40,142 nucleotides of DNA from Chitinophagales bacterium (GCA_013297745.1 JAAFIM010000031.1:1-40142); one strand, 5' to 3'. Positions 6,325 to 15,238 are shown, numbered from the stretch's first letter. The notes: generated by a model not told the origin, from the sequence alone. Made by a program: numbers and translations.

Positions 6325-8676
6325 ATGTTAAAGCTAATACTTTATTGTTCTTTTTTGTTAATGATTAGCCAATATCTACAAGCCCAATCGGGCGGTATTC
6401 GCGGAAGAATCACCGACAAAACCACAGCCAGCGAGTTGGTGGGTGCTACCGTCCAATTGCAAGGTACAGATTATGGCACAGCAGCCGATGTTGAAGGTTA
6501 TTACGATTTGGTAAATATACCAGTAGGCAACTACACCGTCGTCGTGCAAATGTTGGGTTATGACTCCCTAGCTATACCCATCACGATAGACAAAAAAATG
6601 AGCAGCCTCAACTTTGCACTCAATGAAGCGGCTATCAAAATAGAAATTGAAGTATCAGCCGAACGCGATGCAGAAAAAAATGAAACCCGTGTTTCTGTAT
6701 TTTCAGTAACTGCCAAAGAAATAGATAGAATGCCATCAATAGGCGGCAAATCCGATATAGCCCAATATCTACAAATGACCCCAGGGATTACGTTTACGGG
6801 CGACCAAGGCGGGCAATTTTTTATCAGAGGCGGCGCGCCAATTCAAAATAAAATTTTATTGGACGGTATGCCCATTTACAACGCTTTTCACTCTATAGGA
6901 TTTTATTCTATATTTGAAACTGACGTGGTGCGTACAGCCGATATTTATACAGCAGGTTTTGGGGCAAAATATGGTGGGCGTTCTTCTGCTGTGATTGATA
7001 TAAAAACAAGAGAAGGCAACAAAAAACGTTTGGCTGGCAATGTAACCCTAACCCCTTTTATAGCATCGGCTTTGATAGAAGCTCCAATTATTAAACCTAA
7101 GGACGAAAATAGCCCTAGTCTTTCCTTTTTGTTTACCGCCAAACATTCCTATTTGGACAGAACATCGCCAAGGTTGTATAGTTATGCAAACGAACAAGGG
7201 ATATTGCCTTATAATTTTACCGATTTGTTTGGTAAGTTATCATTCAACACCTCCAATGGTAGCCGAATCAACGCTTTTGGATTTTCTTCAACCGACAATG
7301 CATTATTTACAGGAATAGCAGACTCTCGCTGGCGAGCAGGCGGCGGTGGTATGAATTTTCGTATCGTACCCGGCGGCGCAAAATTGCTATTGGATGGTTC
7401 TATAACTTATTCTACCTACAACTCCAGCTTTGTAGAAGGCGACTCCAGCAAAGAAAGAAGCAGCTTAATCAACAGTTTCGCGGGCAATTTTAACTTTATA
7501 TATTTGATGCCCAAAAATCAAGAATTAGATTATGGGTTGGAAATCACCTCATTTTTTACCGATTTTAGCTTTACCAACAATCAAGGTTTGCCTTTTGAGC
7601 AAGCACAAACCAACTCGGAAGTCGCTGCTTATATTCGCTACAAAGCCCGTTTTGGACGTTTGGTGATAGAACCAAGTTTTAGAGCGCACTACTACGCTTC
7701 TTTGGGCGAAATGCGGGCAGAACCGCGCATAGCAGGCAAGTTTAACATCACAGAATATATGCGTTTCAAATTTGCTGGTGGTTTGTACTCACAAAATCTT
7801 ATCAGTTCGGTGGACGAAAGAGATGTGGTAAATTTGTTTGTAGGGTTTTTGGGAGGTCCAGAAAGTGGGGTATTCAGGATAGAAAATGGTCAATACATCA
7901 AAACAGACTCTCGTTTGCAAACCTCTACCCATTTGGTAGCGGGTATGGAATTTAATTTGGGCAAATATGCCACGCTAAATGTAGAGCCTTATTTAAAGTA
8001 CTTTAATCAAATCATTTCTTTGAATAGAAACCGTTTGACCAGCCGCGACCCAGCTTATATAGCCGAAAAAGGGAGCGCGTACGGGGTGGATTTATTAGCA
8101 AAATACGAAAAAGACCAATTATATTTATACTTGGGTTATTCTTTGGGTTATGTCACCCGCGACGATGGTGTGCAACAATATATGGCGAGTTTTGACCGTC
8201 GGCACAACATCAATGCTATGGCAAGTTATGAATTTGCGTTGAATAAAAAACGTCAAACTGACAGCACAGCGGTTACGATACAAAAAGACAAAAAAACAAA
8301 ATACCCATTTGAGGTTTCTGTGCGTTGGAATGTCGCTTCTGGTTTTCCTTTTACGCTCACACAAGGTTTTTATCAATGGCAAACTTTTGACCAAGGCATC
8401 AACAGCAATTATCTACAAAACAACAATTCCCCAAATACTGAATTGGGGGTAATTTATGAAGAAGAATTAAATAGAGGCCGCCTACCTTATTATCACCGTT
8501 TGGATATATCGTTGCGCTACACCTTGGATATGGCAAAATATAGCAAGTTATTATTTACTGCTTCTTTGACCAACGCCTACAACCGCGCCAATATATTTTA
8601 TTTTGATAGAATTAGATACAATCGCGTAGACCAGTTGCCGCTAATGCCAACGGCTGCTATTACTTGGAAATTTTAA
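6325..8676 (+). CDS. TonB-dependent outer membrane receptor
   Basis: This 783-residue protein is an outer-membrane, TonB-energised transporter. After a signal peptide (cleaved near LQAQS) comes a carboxypeptidase-regulatory-like beta domain at about 23-105 (GGIRGRITDKTTASELVGAT and GYYDLVNIPVGNYTVVV). This is the N-terminal extension typical of Bacteroidota receptors. A plug domain follows at about 125-230, with QMTPGITFTGDQGGQFFIRG and ILLDGMPIYN. The rest is a beta barrel ending in an aromatic residue (TWKF). The substrate cannot be read from sequence: there is no SusD partner, siderophore gene or TonB/ExbBD gene nearby, and the barrel is short compared with SusC proteins (about 1000 residues). 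It is probably a single-gene unit, ended by a strong terminator. Confidence 0.92.
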   Translation: MLKLILYCSFLLMISQYLQAQSGGIRGRITDKTTASELVGATVQLQGTDYGTAADVEGYYDLVNIPVGNYTVVVQMLGYDSLAIPITIDKKMSSLNFALNEAAIKIEIEVSAERDAEKNETRVSVFSVTAKEIDRMPSIGGKSDIAQYLQMTPGITFTGDQGGQFFIRGGAPIQNKILLDGMPIYNAFHSIGFYSIFETDVVRTADIYTAGFGAKYGGRSSAVIDIKTREGNKKRLAGNVTLTPFIASALIEAPIIKPKDENSPSLSFLFTAKHSYLDRTSPRLYSYANEQGILPYNFTDLFGKLSFNTSNGSRINAFGFSSTDNALFTGIADSRWRAGGGGMNFRIVPGGAKLLLDGSITYSTYNSSFVEGDSSKERSSLINSFAGNFNFIYLMPKNQELDYGLEITSFFTDFSFTNNQGLPFEQAQTNSEVAAYIRYKARFGRLVIEPSFRAHYYASLGEMRAEPRIAGKFNITEYMRFKFAGGLYSQNLISSVDERDVVNLFVGFLGGPESGVFRIENGQYIKTDSRLQTSTHLVAGMEFNLGKYATLNVEPYLKYFNQIISLNRNRLTSRDPAYIAEKGSAYGVDLLAKYEKDQLYLYLGYSLGYVTRDDGVQQYMASFDRRHNINAMASYEFALNKKRQTDSTAVTIQKDKKTKYPFEVSVRWNVASGFPFTLTQGFYQWQTFDQGINSNYLQNNNSPNTELGVIYEEELNRGRLPYYHRLDISLRYTLDMAKYSKLLFTASLTNAYNRANIFYFDRIRYNRVDQLPLMPTAAITWKF

Positions 8677-8698
8677 GTTTTTACGAGCATTTTGTCAA

Positions 8699-8727
8699 AG
8701 AGGGTTTATCTAAACCCTCTTTTTTTA
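8699..8727 (+). terminator. Rho-independent terminator after the TonB-dependent receptor
   Basis: AGAGGGTTTA at 8699-8708 pairs perfectly with TAAACCCTCT at 8711-8720 and is followed by a T run to 8727. Confidence 0.95.
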
Positions 8728-8764
8728 TTCCTTTATTTACCAACAGCCAATTAGTTTTAAAAAT

Positions 8765-9379
8765 ATGAGTTTAAATAAATATCTGTTGTTTTTAATAATA
8801 ATTTTGGGCATTTTTGCCCCTAAAATAGTTGCTGCCAACTCTGGCAATGCCAATCTGTACATACACCATAACCAGTCCATATCACCAATAGAACCAGTAA
8901 ATCCAAAGATTGCAAACCAGCCCCGTTTGAATCGTATTTTATACAGAATGGGATACACTATTTTTGGATTAGGCAGTATATTGATTTTTAGCAATTTGGC
9001 AATTTTTGCTATAATCGCTTCTTTTTCGACCACTTTTGGATTGAGTTTTTTTTTAAGTATGGGTTGGGTTTATTTGCTGATAATACCAATGACCATTTTT
9101 TTAATTTTATACACTATTAGGTTGATAGATGATAGTGTTTTGATACAATCTAAATCGAGACAAGCCAATTGGCAAAGGGCGAAAAAACGTTTTTATTTGT
9201 CTCTACCCTTAATTGCGGTGTTGGGAATAATGGCTTTTTTATGCTGGTTTTATTATGTGGGTACAGTTTTGATTTTGGCAAATGCAGGAATTGGTATATT
9301 AATTTTAGTTTTTACGATTTGGGATATTCGTCAGCATTGGTATCCACAAAAATTGGAAGTAGAAAAAACCTATGAATAA
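8765..9379 (+). CDS. Uncharacterised membrane protein
   Basis: I do not recognise a family. The 204-residue protein has an N-terminal signal-like segment (MSLNKYLLFLIIILGIFAPK, cleavage plausible after VAA), then a 35-residue polar stretch. Four strongly hydrophobic segments follow at about 65-88, 95-118, 147-167 and 169-188. A basic loop (QANWQRAKKRF) separates the second and third. This topology resembles small Bacteroidota proteins of unknown function predicted to sit in the inner membrane. It follows the terminator of the receptor gene, so it is probably read separately. Its stop codon lies only 5 bases before the left end of the repeat element at 9385. Confidence 0.6.
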   Translation: MSLNKYLLFLIIILGIFAPKIVAANSGNANLYIHHNQSISPIEPVNPKIANQPRLNRILYRMGYTIFGLGSILIFSNLAIFAIIASFSTTFGLSFFLSMGWVYLLIIPMTIFLILYTIRLIDDSVLIQSKSRQANWQRAKKRFYLSLPLIAVLGIMAFLCWFYYVGTVLILANAGIGILILVFTIWDIRQHWYPQKLEVEKTYE

Positions 9380-9384
9380 TACAG

Positions 9385-9639
9385 AATTTAAAAAGTAAGT
9401 GTGTAATAAGAGTTGTTAAGCACTATAATTACAAAAACTTGTGTTTTGGAATTTTTTTAACGGCTTACGCCTAAAAATTCGGGGAGGGCTTCGCCGTTCT
9501 ACAAACTTGTTCGCTCCGCTGCGCTTCGTCTCACTTCCTACGGGAGGGCTTCGCCGTTCAGACAGTGTAGAAACTCAACGGATTGGTGTAGTTACGCGCT
9601 TCGCGCGGCACGTTCTACTACATACTTACTTTTTAAATT
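9385..9639 (+). repeat. MITE-like interspersed repeat element, copy 1
   Basis: The 255-bp element is bounded by a perfect 16-bp inverted repeat: AATTTAAAAAGTAAGT at 9385-9400 and its complement at 9624-9639. The match continues three bases inward with one mismatch. The interior shares long blocks, in reverse orientation, with 34641-34915: a block around AACGGCTTACGCCTAAAAA, CTACAAACTTGTTCGCTCCG, GTCTCACTTC, CAGTGTAGAAACTCAACGGA and TGTAGTTACGCGCTTCGCGC. It also holds two copies of an 18-base module (9482-9499 and 9542-9559). No transposase is encoded. An open frame across 9441-9647 has no protein-like character. It lies in the gene-free gap 9380-9974. Confidence 0.75.
9482..9559 (+). repeat. 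Duplicated 18-base module GGGAGGGCTTCGCCGTTC
   Basis: The identical 18 bases occur at 9482-9499 and 9542-9559, 60 bases apart, inside the element above. Each contains GGC-TTC-GCC, a mini-hairpin. Neither is present at the matching places of the second element copy. Confidence 0.85.
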
Positions 9640-9721
9640 TAGTATAATAGGTTTACGATAGCGTGTTTTACAACAAAAAATTATAAAAATAATGTATTGT
9701 TTGCTACAAAAATAAGCGGGA

Positions 9722-9854
9722 GCGTGGGGTTTTACACCCAACGCAAGAATAAAATTTTATAAAAGATGTATATTTTTGGTGTGTTGGGTGTTGGGTGTAA
9801 AACCCAACACTAATAAGTTTTTTTATTTACCGCACGGGGTATAAAACCCCGTGC
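9722..9854. repeat. Three related short palindromes
   Basis: Three 23-base hairpins share the plan [GC]-rich end, GGGGT or TGGGT, five-base AT-rich loop, ACCCC or ACCCA. They lie at 9722-9744 (GCGTGGGGT / ACCCAACGC, one mismatch), 9788-9810 (GTGTTGGGT / ACCCAACAC, perfect) and 9832-9854 (GCACGGGGT / ACCCCGTGC, perfect). The first and second are also near-complements of each other. They look like a REP-type palindromic repeat family. Together with the element at 9385-9639 they fill most of the gene-free gap 9380-9974. Confidence 0.75.
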
Positions 9855-9923
9855 TATTGTAAAAAATCTACGCTATTGTAACCCTAATCTATTAATTTTA
9901 TCCGCCCAGCCAACTTTTTTTTA

Positions 9924-9931
9924 TATTTTTG
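9924..9931 (+). promoter_or_regulatory. Candidate -7 box for the FG-GAP gene
   Basis: TATTTTTG matches TAnnTTTG, 43 bases upstream of the ATG at 9975. No upstream partner box was found. Confidence 0.35.
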
Positions 9932-9974
9932 CGTTTTATAAGATTATTTTATTCATCAATATATTTTTTATTTT

Positions 9975-11423
9975 ATGAACATTTTACAAAAACACCAAGC
10001 CAACTTACAACGTTTGCGTACAAAAATTAAATCTGTATGCGCTGGCGCTATGTTTATGGGAGCTTTATTATGCGCGGAAAATGTGCAAGCTCAAAACCTT
10101 ATCTTTGATAATGTACAAGTTAACCCTTTCGGTTTGACCACAATACCAATAGGATTGGTATCAAGTCCTACCTTTGCTGATTTGGATGGTGACGGCGACC
10201 TGGATATGATGTCTGGAAATTTCGACTCTGACACATACTTGGGTTCTTTCTTCTATCACGAAAATACAGGCGGTGCTACCGCCCCTTCTTTTGCCGCCCC
10301 CCAAACTAATCCTTTTGGTTTGGCAAGCCTTAACTATCTATCCACTCCCCGTTTTGTGGATTTAGACAACGATGGCGATATGGACTTAGTAGCGGGAAAT
10401 TTCTACGGCGAATTTAATTACTATGAAAACACAGGCTCAACTTTAGCGCCTGCCTTCGGGGCTGCGCAAACTAATCCTTTTTCGCTATCAAGCACTTCTG
10501 GATTTGTCAACGTATTTGATTTTGTAGATTTGGATGGTGATGGGGACTTAGATTTATTGGCTGGAGATATTAGTGGGGTGTGGAGTTATTTTGCAAATAC
10601 AGGAACAAGCGCAGCACCTACTTTTGCTGCCGCACAAGCTGCTCCTTTTGGTTTGACACCCCCAACATCAAGTGGTAGCTCAGATATTCGTCTTTCATTT
10701 ATTGATGCTGACGGCGATGGTGACCAAGATATTCTACGCGGCGGATATGATAGCCTATTCTACTATCGTCAAAATACGGGTACAAGCACTGCGCCTGCTT
10801 TTGCAGCCGAAGTGATAAACCCTTTCGGTTTGGATACTTTGCCATCGCTATTGCTTTATCCTGTTTTTGCAGATTTGGATGCTGACGGAGATATGGATTT
10901 ATTGGCTGGTGCTTATGATGGCAGTTTTTATTACTATCAAAACAATGCTTGTCTGCTAAATCCCACAATTGCCGCTAATATGGATACACTACGCGCGACA
11001 GCCAATGCAACCGCTACTTATCAATGGCTGAATTGTGCTACCAATATGCCTGTAGCTGGGCAAGCTTCGGCTACTTTTGTACCCAATCTGTCTGGTAATT
11101 TTGCCGTAATCGCTACTAATAACGGTTGTGTGGATACTTCAGCTTGTTTTAATTTTATCTACTCTGCTATAGACAAAAACGCTGAAAATCAAACATTGAT
11201 ATTCCCAAATCCAGCCCAAGATATAATCACGGTACAAACAGCTCAAGCTTGGCAAAATGCAACCATTCGCTTGGTCAATCTCAACGGGCAAGTCATTAGC
11301 CAACAACAAAATGTCAATGAAAATCAAATTAGCTTAGACCTCAAAAATCTACCCAAAGCGATTTATATAGTAGAAATAGAAGCTGCCAACGGTGTGAGCC
11401 GCCACAAAATCAGCAAACAGTAG
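9975..11423 (+). CDS. FG-GAP/VCBS repeat protein with T9SS sorting domain
   Basis: The 482-residue protein has an N-terminal export segment ending near NVQAQN, then five FG-GAP-type repeats, each with an acidic Ca-binding loop: DLDGDGDLD, DLDNDGDMD, DLDGDGDLD, DADGDGDQD and DLDADGDMD. The repeats also share an alternating NTG...PF[GS]L segment. Such repeats build a beta propeller that typically mediates adhesion or polymer binding. Residues about 325-395 (ATYQWLNCATNMPVAGQ, then FAVIATNNGC) form an Ig-like domain common in Bacteroidota surface proteins. The last 75 residues are a T9SS type A sorting domain (LIFPNPAQDIITV, LNGQVIS, IYIVEI). The protein is predicted to be exported to the surface through the type IX system. 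The ligand is unknown. It stands alone and ends at the terminator at 11431. Confidence 0.9.
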   Translation: MNILQKHQANLQRLRTKIKSVCAGAMFMGALLCAENVQAQNLIFDNVQVNPFGLTTIPIGLVSSPTFADLDGDGDLDMMSGNFDSDTYLGSFFYHENTGGATAPSFAAPQTNPFGLASLNYLSTPRFVDLDNDGDMDLVAGNFYGEFNYYENTGSTLAPAFGAAQTNPFSLSSTSGFVNVFDFVDLDGDGDLDLLAGDISGVWSYFANTGTSAAPTFAAAQAAPFGLTPPTSSGSSDIRLSFIDADGDGDQDILRGGYDSLFYYRQNTGTSTAPAFAAEVINPFGLDTLPSLLLYPVFADLDADGDMDLLAGAYDGSFYYYQNNACLLNPTIAANMDTLRATANATATYQWLNCATNMPVAGQASATFVPNLSGNFAVIATNNGCVDTSACFNFIYSAIDKNAENQTLIFPNPAQDIITVQTAQAWQNATIRLVNLNGQVISQQQNVNENQISLDLKNLPKAIYIVEIEAANGVSRHKISKQ

Positions 11424-11430
11424 AATAAAA

Positions 11431-11466
11431 AAGCCTCACAAGTTAATTCTTGCGAGGCTTTTTTAT
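11431..11466. terminator. Bidirectional terminator between convergent genes
   Basis: AAGCCTC at 11431-11437 pairs with GAGGCTT at 11454-11460, with inner CAAG/CTTG. T runs flank it on both strands, serving the FG-GAP gene (plus) and the lipoprotein gene (minus). Confidence 0.9.
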
Positions 11467-11490
11467 TTTTATAATCCATTAAAAATCAAT

Positions 11491-12312
11491 TTATTGCAAT
11501 AAAGTAATACTGGTACTCCAACGGCGAAAGCTAACTGTGGCTTGGTTGTCGCAAGTGCCGTCTCCAAAATCTATAGTGCGGGCATCTCCTCCGTTGGGGG
11601 TTAATTCCACCACCCCGTCGGTAATCCAGCGGCAATCCATTCTTCTAATTAACGCTTCGGTTGTGTTGGCTGTGTAGTTTGTACCATTGCGGCTTGTGCC
11701 TGAAGCTGTGCCTGTGATGCTAAACACGTCATCGGTTACGCCCGTTACACCGTGAGAAGCAAAGTTAGTAGTTTGTCCAGCTATCATTTCTACAGTTCGG
11801 TTGCAGTTCCAAGTGGCAGTTTCGCCCTGTGGGTTGGTTATAGATGCGTTGGTTACAACTATATTATGAACAGGATTTCCTGCCACATTCAGCCCTTGTC
11901 GGGTAATAGTTTTTATACCAGAAATTGCAAAACCATTCACTACATAATTATTGGTGGTTATGGTCGTAACCGAACCCACATCGCGCCAAGGGGCGGTCAT
12001 TATGATATTCAAAACCCCTGAACGGGTGCGTCCATCTCTGCCCACACAAGCAGCGCCAAAATCTACCGTTAATGTGTCAGGAAACTGCCCAGCACGGGCG
12101 GCTGTGCGCGTAATCACCACACAACCATTGCGAAAATCGCTTTCATTGCCTTCGCCTATAGTATTGGCATTTTTATATATGTCTTGAAAAGCTTCGTCAG
12201 CAGTAGAATTATCCGCAGAATAAGACCAATCTGTATTTTCTTCGCGGCGGCAAGCCGAAAATAATAACAAGCTAACAACTAAGCCAAAGAGCGAAAATTT
12301 TGCTGTGTTCAT
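11491..12312 (-). CDS. Uncharacterised lipoprotein
   Basis: The ATG at 12312 gives 273 residues beginning with a clean lipoprotein signal peptide (MNTAKFSLFGLVVSLLLFSA, then Cys in the lipobox FSAC). An upstream in-frame ATG at 12381 would put 23 unneeded residues before it. The mature protein is rich in Thr, Asn and Gly and strand-like, with repeated short segments such as NNYVVNGFAISGIKTITRQG and TNASITNPQGETATWNCNRT. I recognise this as the type of hypothetical outer-membrane lipoprotein common in Bacteroidota but cannot name a characterised family. Mature Cys residues near CVVITRTAA, FGAACVG, WNCN, MDCRW and GTCDNQ could form disulfides. The gene lies downstream of the thioredoxin-like gene in the same direction, with a gap of 116 bases. 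Confidence 0.7.
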   Translation of the reverse strand: MNTAKFSLFGLVVSLLLFSACRREENTDWSYSADNSTADEAFQDIYKNANTIGEGNESDFRNGCVVITRTAARAGQFPDTLTVDFGAACVGRDGRTRSGVLNIIMTAPWRDVGSVTTITTNNYVVNGFAISGIKTITRQGLNVAGNPVHNIVVTNASITNPQGETATWNCNRTVEMIAGQTTNFASHGVTGVTDDVFSITGTASGTSRNGTNYTANTTEALIRRMDCRWITDGVVELTPNGGDARTIDFGDGTCDNQATVSFRRWSTSITLLQ

Positions 12313-12428
12313 ATTGATAAAAAAATTCAAAAATTGAGAAAATATTTTTAGTAATTGGTTTTTAGACCACAACCAAATCACTTGGTTTAATCAACTGCTA
12401 AAAAAAAATATAAAAATTTTAAATTTCA

Positions 12429-13838
12429 TCAATCTAATAATTTTGATAAATGCTCGCCTATGACAGAAACATCCAAAGTAGCGGGCGCAAATTCAAAATT
12501 GCCATCTGGGCTAATAATAAAATAACGCGGGACAGCCAAAACTTCATAATCTAATAAAGTTTGTGATTTGGGAGAACTATATAAATGAATGCCTAAAAGT
12601 TTATTCTCGCGGATAAAATCCAACCAAATTTGTGGATTAGCATCTAAAGAAATATGCACAAAAGCTATTTTATCTTTCCATTGAGCCTCAAGGGGTTGCA
12701 TTTCTATCATTTTTTTGATACAAGGGCGGCACCAAGTTGCCCAAAAATCAATATAAACCCATTTGCCTTGCCAATCTCGCAAACTTCGCCGCACTTGGTT
12801 GGTGTCTGGTAAAGAAAAATTGCTAGCTGGCCGCCGCTTTTGTTCGGGTTGATGTCTATTCAAAGCATCAGTGACCAATTTATCCAACTCCATAAAAGGA
12901 TTGGTTGACAAAAAATCTTCATAAATACCCAACATTTGGGCTGGGTTATCTTTGCGAAAAGCCAAATCTACAGCTTGTGCCATTAAAAAATAGCGAGTTT
13001 TGTCTTTTAATTGGGTTTTGCAAAGATAATAAAAACGGGTATAAGCGTTATCCGCAAACAAGTTGGCAGTTTCATTCTTGAAATGGATATAAGCGGTTAC
13101 AAACTCTCTATACTTAGGATTAGCGATATAATTGTCTGAAAATAAGGTATCTACGTCCTTCAAAAAATTGAAATAACTGGTATCCAATCGCCAACGCCCG
13201 CCCCAAATATGCCCATAAGCTAACTTTTTGTATAAAAAATCAAACTGAATTTCTGCATTTATATAAGTTTTGAAAGCTGCTGAAAGCGGTCGGGGATAAT
13301 TCTGTAGAAACGTCTCTTTGGCCAATTTCTCTCTTTGGAGATAAAGCCCAAAACTATCTGGAGGCAGCGTTTGCATCTGCTGTTTTACCTTCTCGTGGAT
13401 TTTATAAAAATAAATACCTTTGCGAAATTGTAAATACTCAAACTGATTTTCTGTATCCAAAAAAACACGAAAAGCATCCCAAGCTTCATTTTCATATTGC
13501 AAAGAGCCGCCAAAAATCAACTTATCTGGAAAACTTGCAGGCTCAATTTTCAACCAAAGGGTATCATTAGGGGACAAAAAAACCGTTTTGGTGTGTTTTT
13601 TATACCGAATCTGCGCCAATTGCGCAAAACTAAGTTGGGCTACAAAACCAAATTTAGCTTCTCGGGTCAATAAACTCCCATATTCCGATAAAGAATTATC
13701 CAAGTAACGCTGGTCAATTTCTACAGTAATTTGCCCCAAGCTATCATTTTCTACCAATCCCAATATCAACACATTAGCATTTTGAGCCTTTATGGCAAAA
13801 TGTAATATAAATAAATAAATAAATAAACAGCATCTCAT
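12429..13838 (-). CDS. TlpA-like thiol-disulfide oxidoreductase
   Basis: The 469-residue protein has a signal peptide (MRCCLFIYLFILHFAIKAQN), a long N-terminal part of about 330 residues without a clear catalytic motif, and a C-terminal thioredoxin-like domain. That domain has the redox motif WCRPC (Cys370 and Cys373) after GKWVYIDFWAT and a cis-proline at Pro437 in LAVPRYF. TlpA/ResA-type proteins reduce or exchange disulfides of exported proteins. In Bacteroidota the long-N-terminus type is widespread, with unknown substrates. The first 100 residues (VLILGLVENDSLGQITVEI) resemble the DUF4369-like start of such proteins. It begins 3 bases after the flippase stop codon, so the two are co-transcribed. 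Confidence 0.85.
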   Translation of the reverse strand: MRCCLFIYLFILHFAIKAQNANVLILGLVENDSLGQITVEIDQRYLDNSLSEYGSLLTREAKFGFVAQLSFAQLAQIRYKKHTKTVFLSPNDTLWLKIEPASFPDKLIFGGSLQYENEAWDAFRVFLDTENQFEYLQFRKGIYFYKIHEKVKQQMQTLPPDSFGLYLQREKLAKETFLQNYPRPLSAAFKTYINAEIQFDFLYKKLAYGHIWGGRWRLDTSYFNFLKDVDTLFSDNYIANPKYREFVTAYIHFKNETANLFADNAYTRFYYLCKTQLKDKTRYFLMAQAVDLAFRKDNPAQMLGIYEDFLSTNPFMELDKLVTDALNRHQPEQKRRPASNFSLPDTNQVRRSLRDWQGKWVYIDFWATWCRPCIKKMIEMQPLEAQWKDKIAFVHISLDANPQIWLDFIRENKLLGIHLYSSPKSQTLLDYEVLAVPRYFIISPDGNFEFAPATLDVSVIGEHLSKLLD

Positions 13839-13841
13839 AAG

Positions 13842-15215
13842 CTAAAATTTGGATAAAAAAGCCAAAATAGTAGGACGAATGTTGGCATAATGCCATAAAA
13901 TATACCCTTGAATAAGCTCAAAAATAAACAAAGAGATTAAATTAGCCCAAGCTGCGCCCTCTATGCCCCAAATGGGAATTAGCAAAACTTGCAGTAAAAT
14001 ACTTGCTAAAACGCTGATTATCAATGAAAAAGTTGCTTTTTTTTCTTGACCGCACATCATCAGCATATAGTTACTCGCCCCAAAAAAAGCATGTAATACT
14101 TTGGACAAAGCAGTGATAAGCAAAACCGAATAACCAGATACAAATTCTGTTCCAAACCAAGACAAGAGCCACTGCCCCAAAAAATATAAAAAGACAAACC
14201 CAATACAACTTATTATAAAAGATATTAACGTTATTTGAGTAAAAAAAATTTGTAATTTAGGAAAATTTTTGTCGTGATAAAGTTGGGAAAAAATAGGCAT
14301 AGCCACAGCCGACACCACCAAAAAAGGTAAATTTAATAAATCAGATAAGCGAGCAGCCGCATTATAATAGCCAATTTGGGCAAAATCAACCTGCAATAAA
14401 TCCAAACAAGCCACATCTGCGCGGGTATTAACCGCATACAGGAAAGAAATCAACATAAAATAAAAAGACGTTTTTTTCCAATTTTTTTGTTCTATATTTA
14501 ATCCATTTATAGTACTTTCCTCTTGATTTTGTACATTTTTTGCAAATAAAAAAGCGTATTTTTTTTTTAATAAAGAATAAATAACAAAAGCGGCTATTGC
14601 GAAAGAAACCAATCTAAACAACATAGCCCAAAAATCTGTCAGTTGAAAAAAGGGTAAAAAAGCAGCCAAAAATACAAAAAACAACAACGGTTGGATAATT
14701 TTATCCCCCAATTGGGCATTCTTTACGGACTTAAATCCGCGAAAAACAGCCTGAAAAATGATAAGTTGGGTATAAAAAAATAAAACCACTAACCCTGAAT
14801 ACAAAAGCAATTTATTTTCTGCCCAATTTCCAACCAAATTAAACGCTAATAAAATCAACAAAATCAAACAAAAAACAGCAAAAAAGCGCAAGGAATAAAC
14901 CCAAGCCCAAAAAAATAACTTTTGTATATATAATTGATTATCAAGTTTTTGATAAATAGGAATTTGCTTTATCAACAAGTCATCCACACCAGCCAAAACC
15001 AACATAGCCCAAAGCGCAACCCAGTTGGAAACTGCGGAATAAGCTCCAAATTCTGCCCCACCTGCTAAACGAGCGATTAATAAAGAGCTAAGCAAGGTAA
15101 GAATAGCTAAAATAATCTGCAACAAAAACTCCCAAATCGAACCTTTCAAAAAATACGCCCGTAATTTATTATCTAAACCTGAATTAGAGATGTTCGCCCA
15201 AATTTTTGAAAACAT
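13842..15215 (-). CDS. Polysaccharide (Wzx-type) flippase
   Basis: The 457-residue protein is almost wholly hydrophobic, with about 12-14 membrane segments. It opens in the manner of the oligosaccharide flippase/polysaccharide biosynthesis family: a helix, then SSLLIARLAGGAEFGAYSAV, the conserved arrangement around the first two membrane helices. These proteins move lipid-linked sugars across the inner membrane for O-antigen, capsule or exopolysaccharide. There are no glycosyltransferase genes beside it, so which polymer it serves is open. It is upstream of the TlpA-like gene (3-base gap). It follows the rplQ terminator, so it should have its own promoter, but I found no clear TAnnTTTG box. 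Confidence 0.85.
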   Translation of the reverse strand: MFSKIWANISNSGLDNKLRAYFLKGSIWEFLLQIILAILTLLSSLLIARLAGGAEFGAYSAVSNWVALWAMLVLAGVDDLLIKQIPIYQKLDNQLYIQKLFFWAWVYSLRFFAVFCLILLILLAFNLVGNWAENKLLLYSGLVVLFFYTQLIIFQAVFRGFKSVKNAQLGDKIIQPLLFFVFLAAFLPFFQLTDFWAMLFRLVSFAIAAFVIYSLLKKKYAFLFAKNVQNQEESTINGLNIEQKNWKKTSFYFMLISFLYAVNTRADVACLDLLQVDFAQIGYYNAAARLSDLLNLPFLVVSAVAMPIFSQLYHDKNFPKLQIFFTQITLISFIISCIGFVFLYFLGQWLLSWFGTEFVSGYSVLLITALSKVLHAFFGASNYMLMMCGQEKKATFSLIISVLASILLQVLLIPIWGIEGAAWANLISLFIFELIQGYILWHYANIRPTILAFLSKF

Positions 15216-15238
15216 ATAAGAAAATTTTGAATAAAAAA

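Noticed and set aside
3857-9576. A link between the 42-bp tandem repeat and the MITE-like element through a shared AGTTTCTAC
   Set aside because: Only nine bases agree and the surrounding sequence differs; chance is a sufficient explanation.
9441-9647. A 68-residue plus-strand reading frame
   Set aside because: It lies wholly inside the repeat element, and its counterpart in the other copy is broken by different inserts.
12371-12387. Small palindrome AACCAA/TTGGTT between the TlpA-like and lipoprotein genes as a terminator
   Set aside because: The stem is only 6 bp and there is no T run after it.
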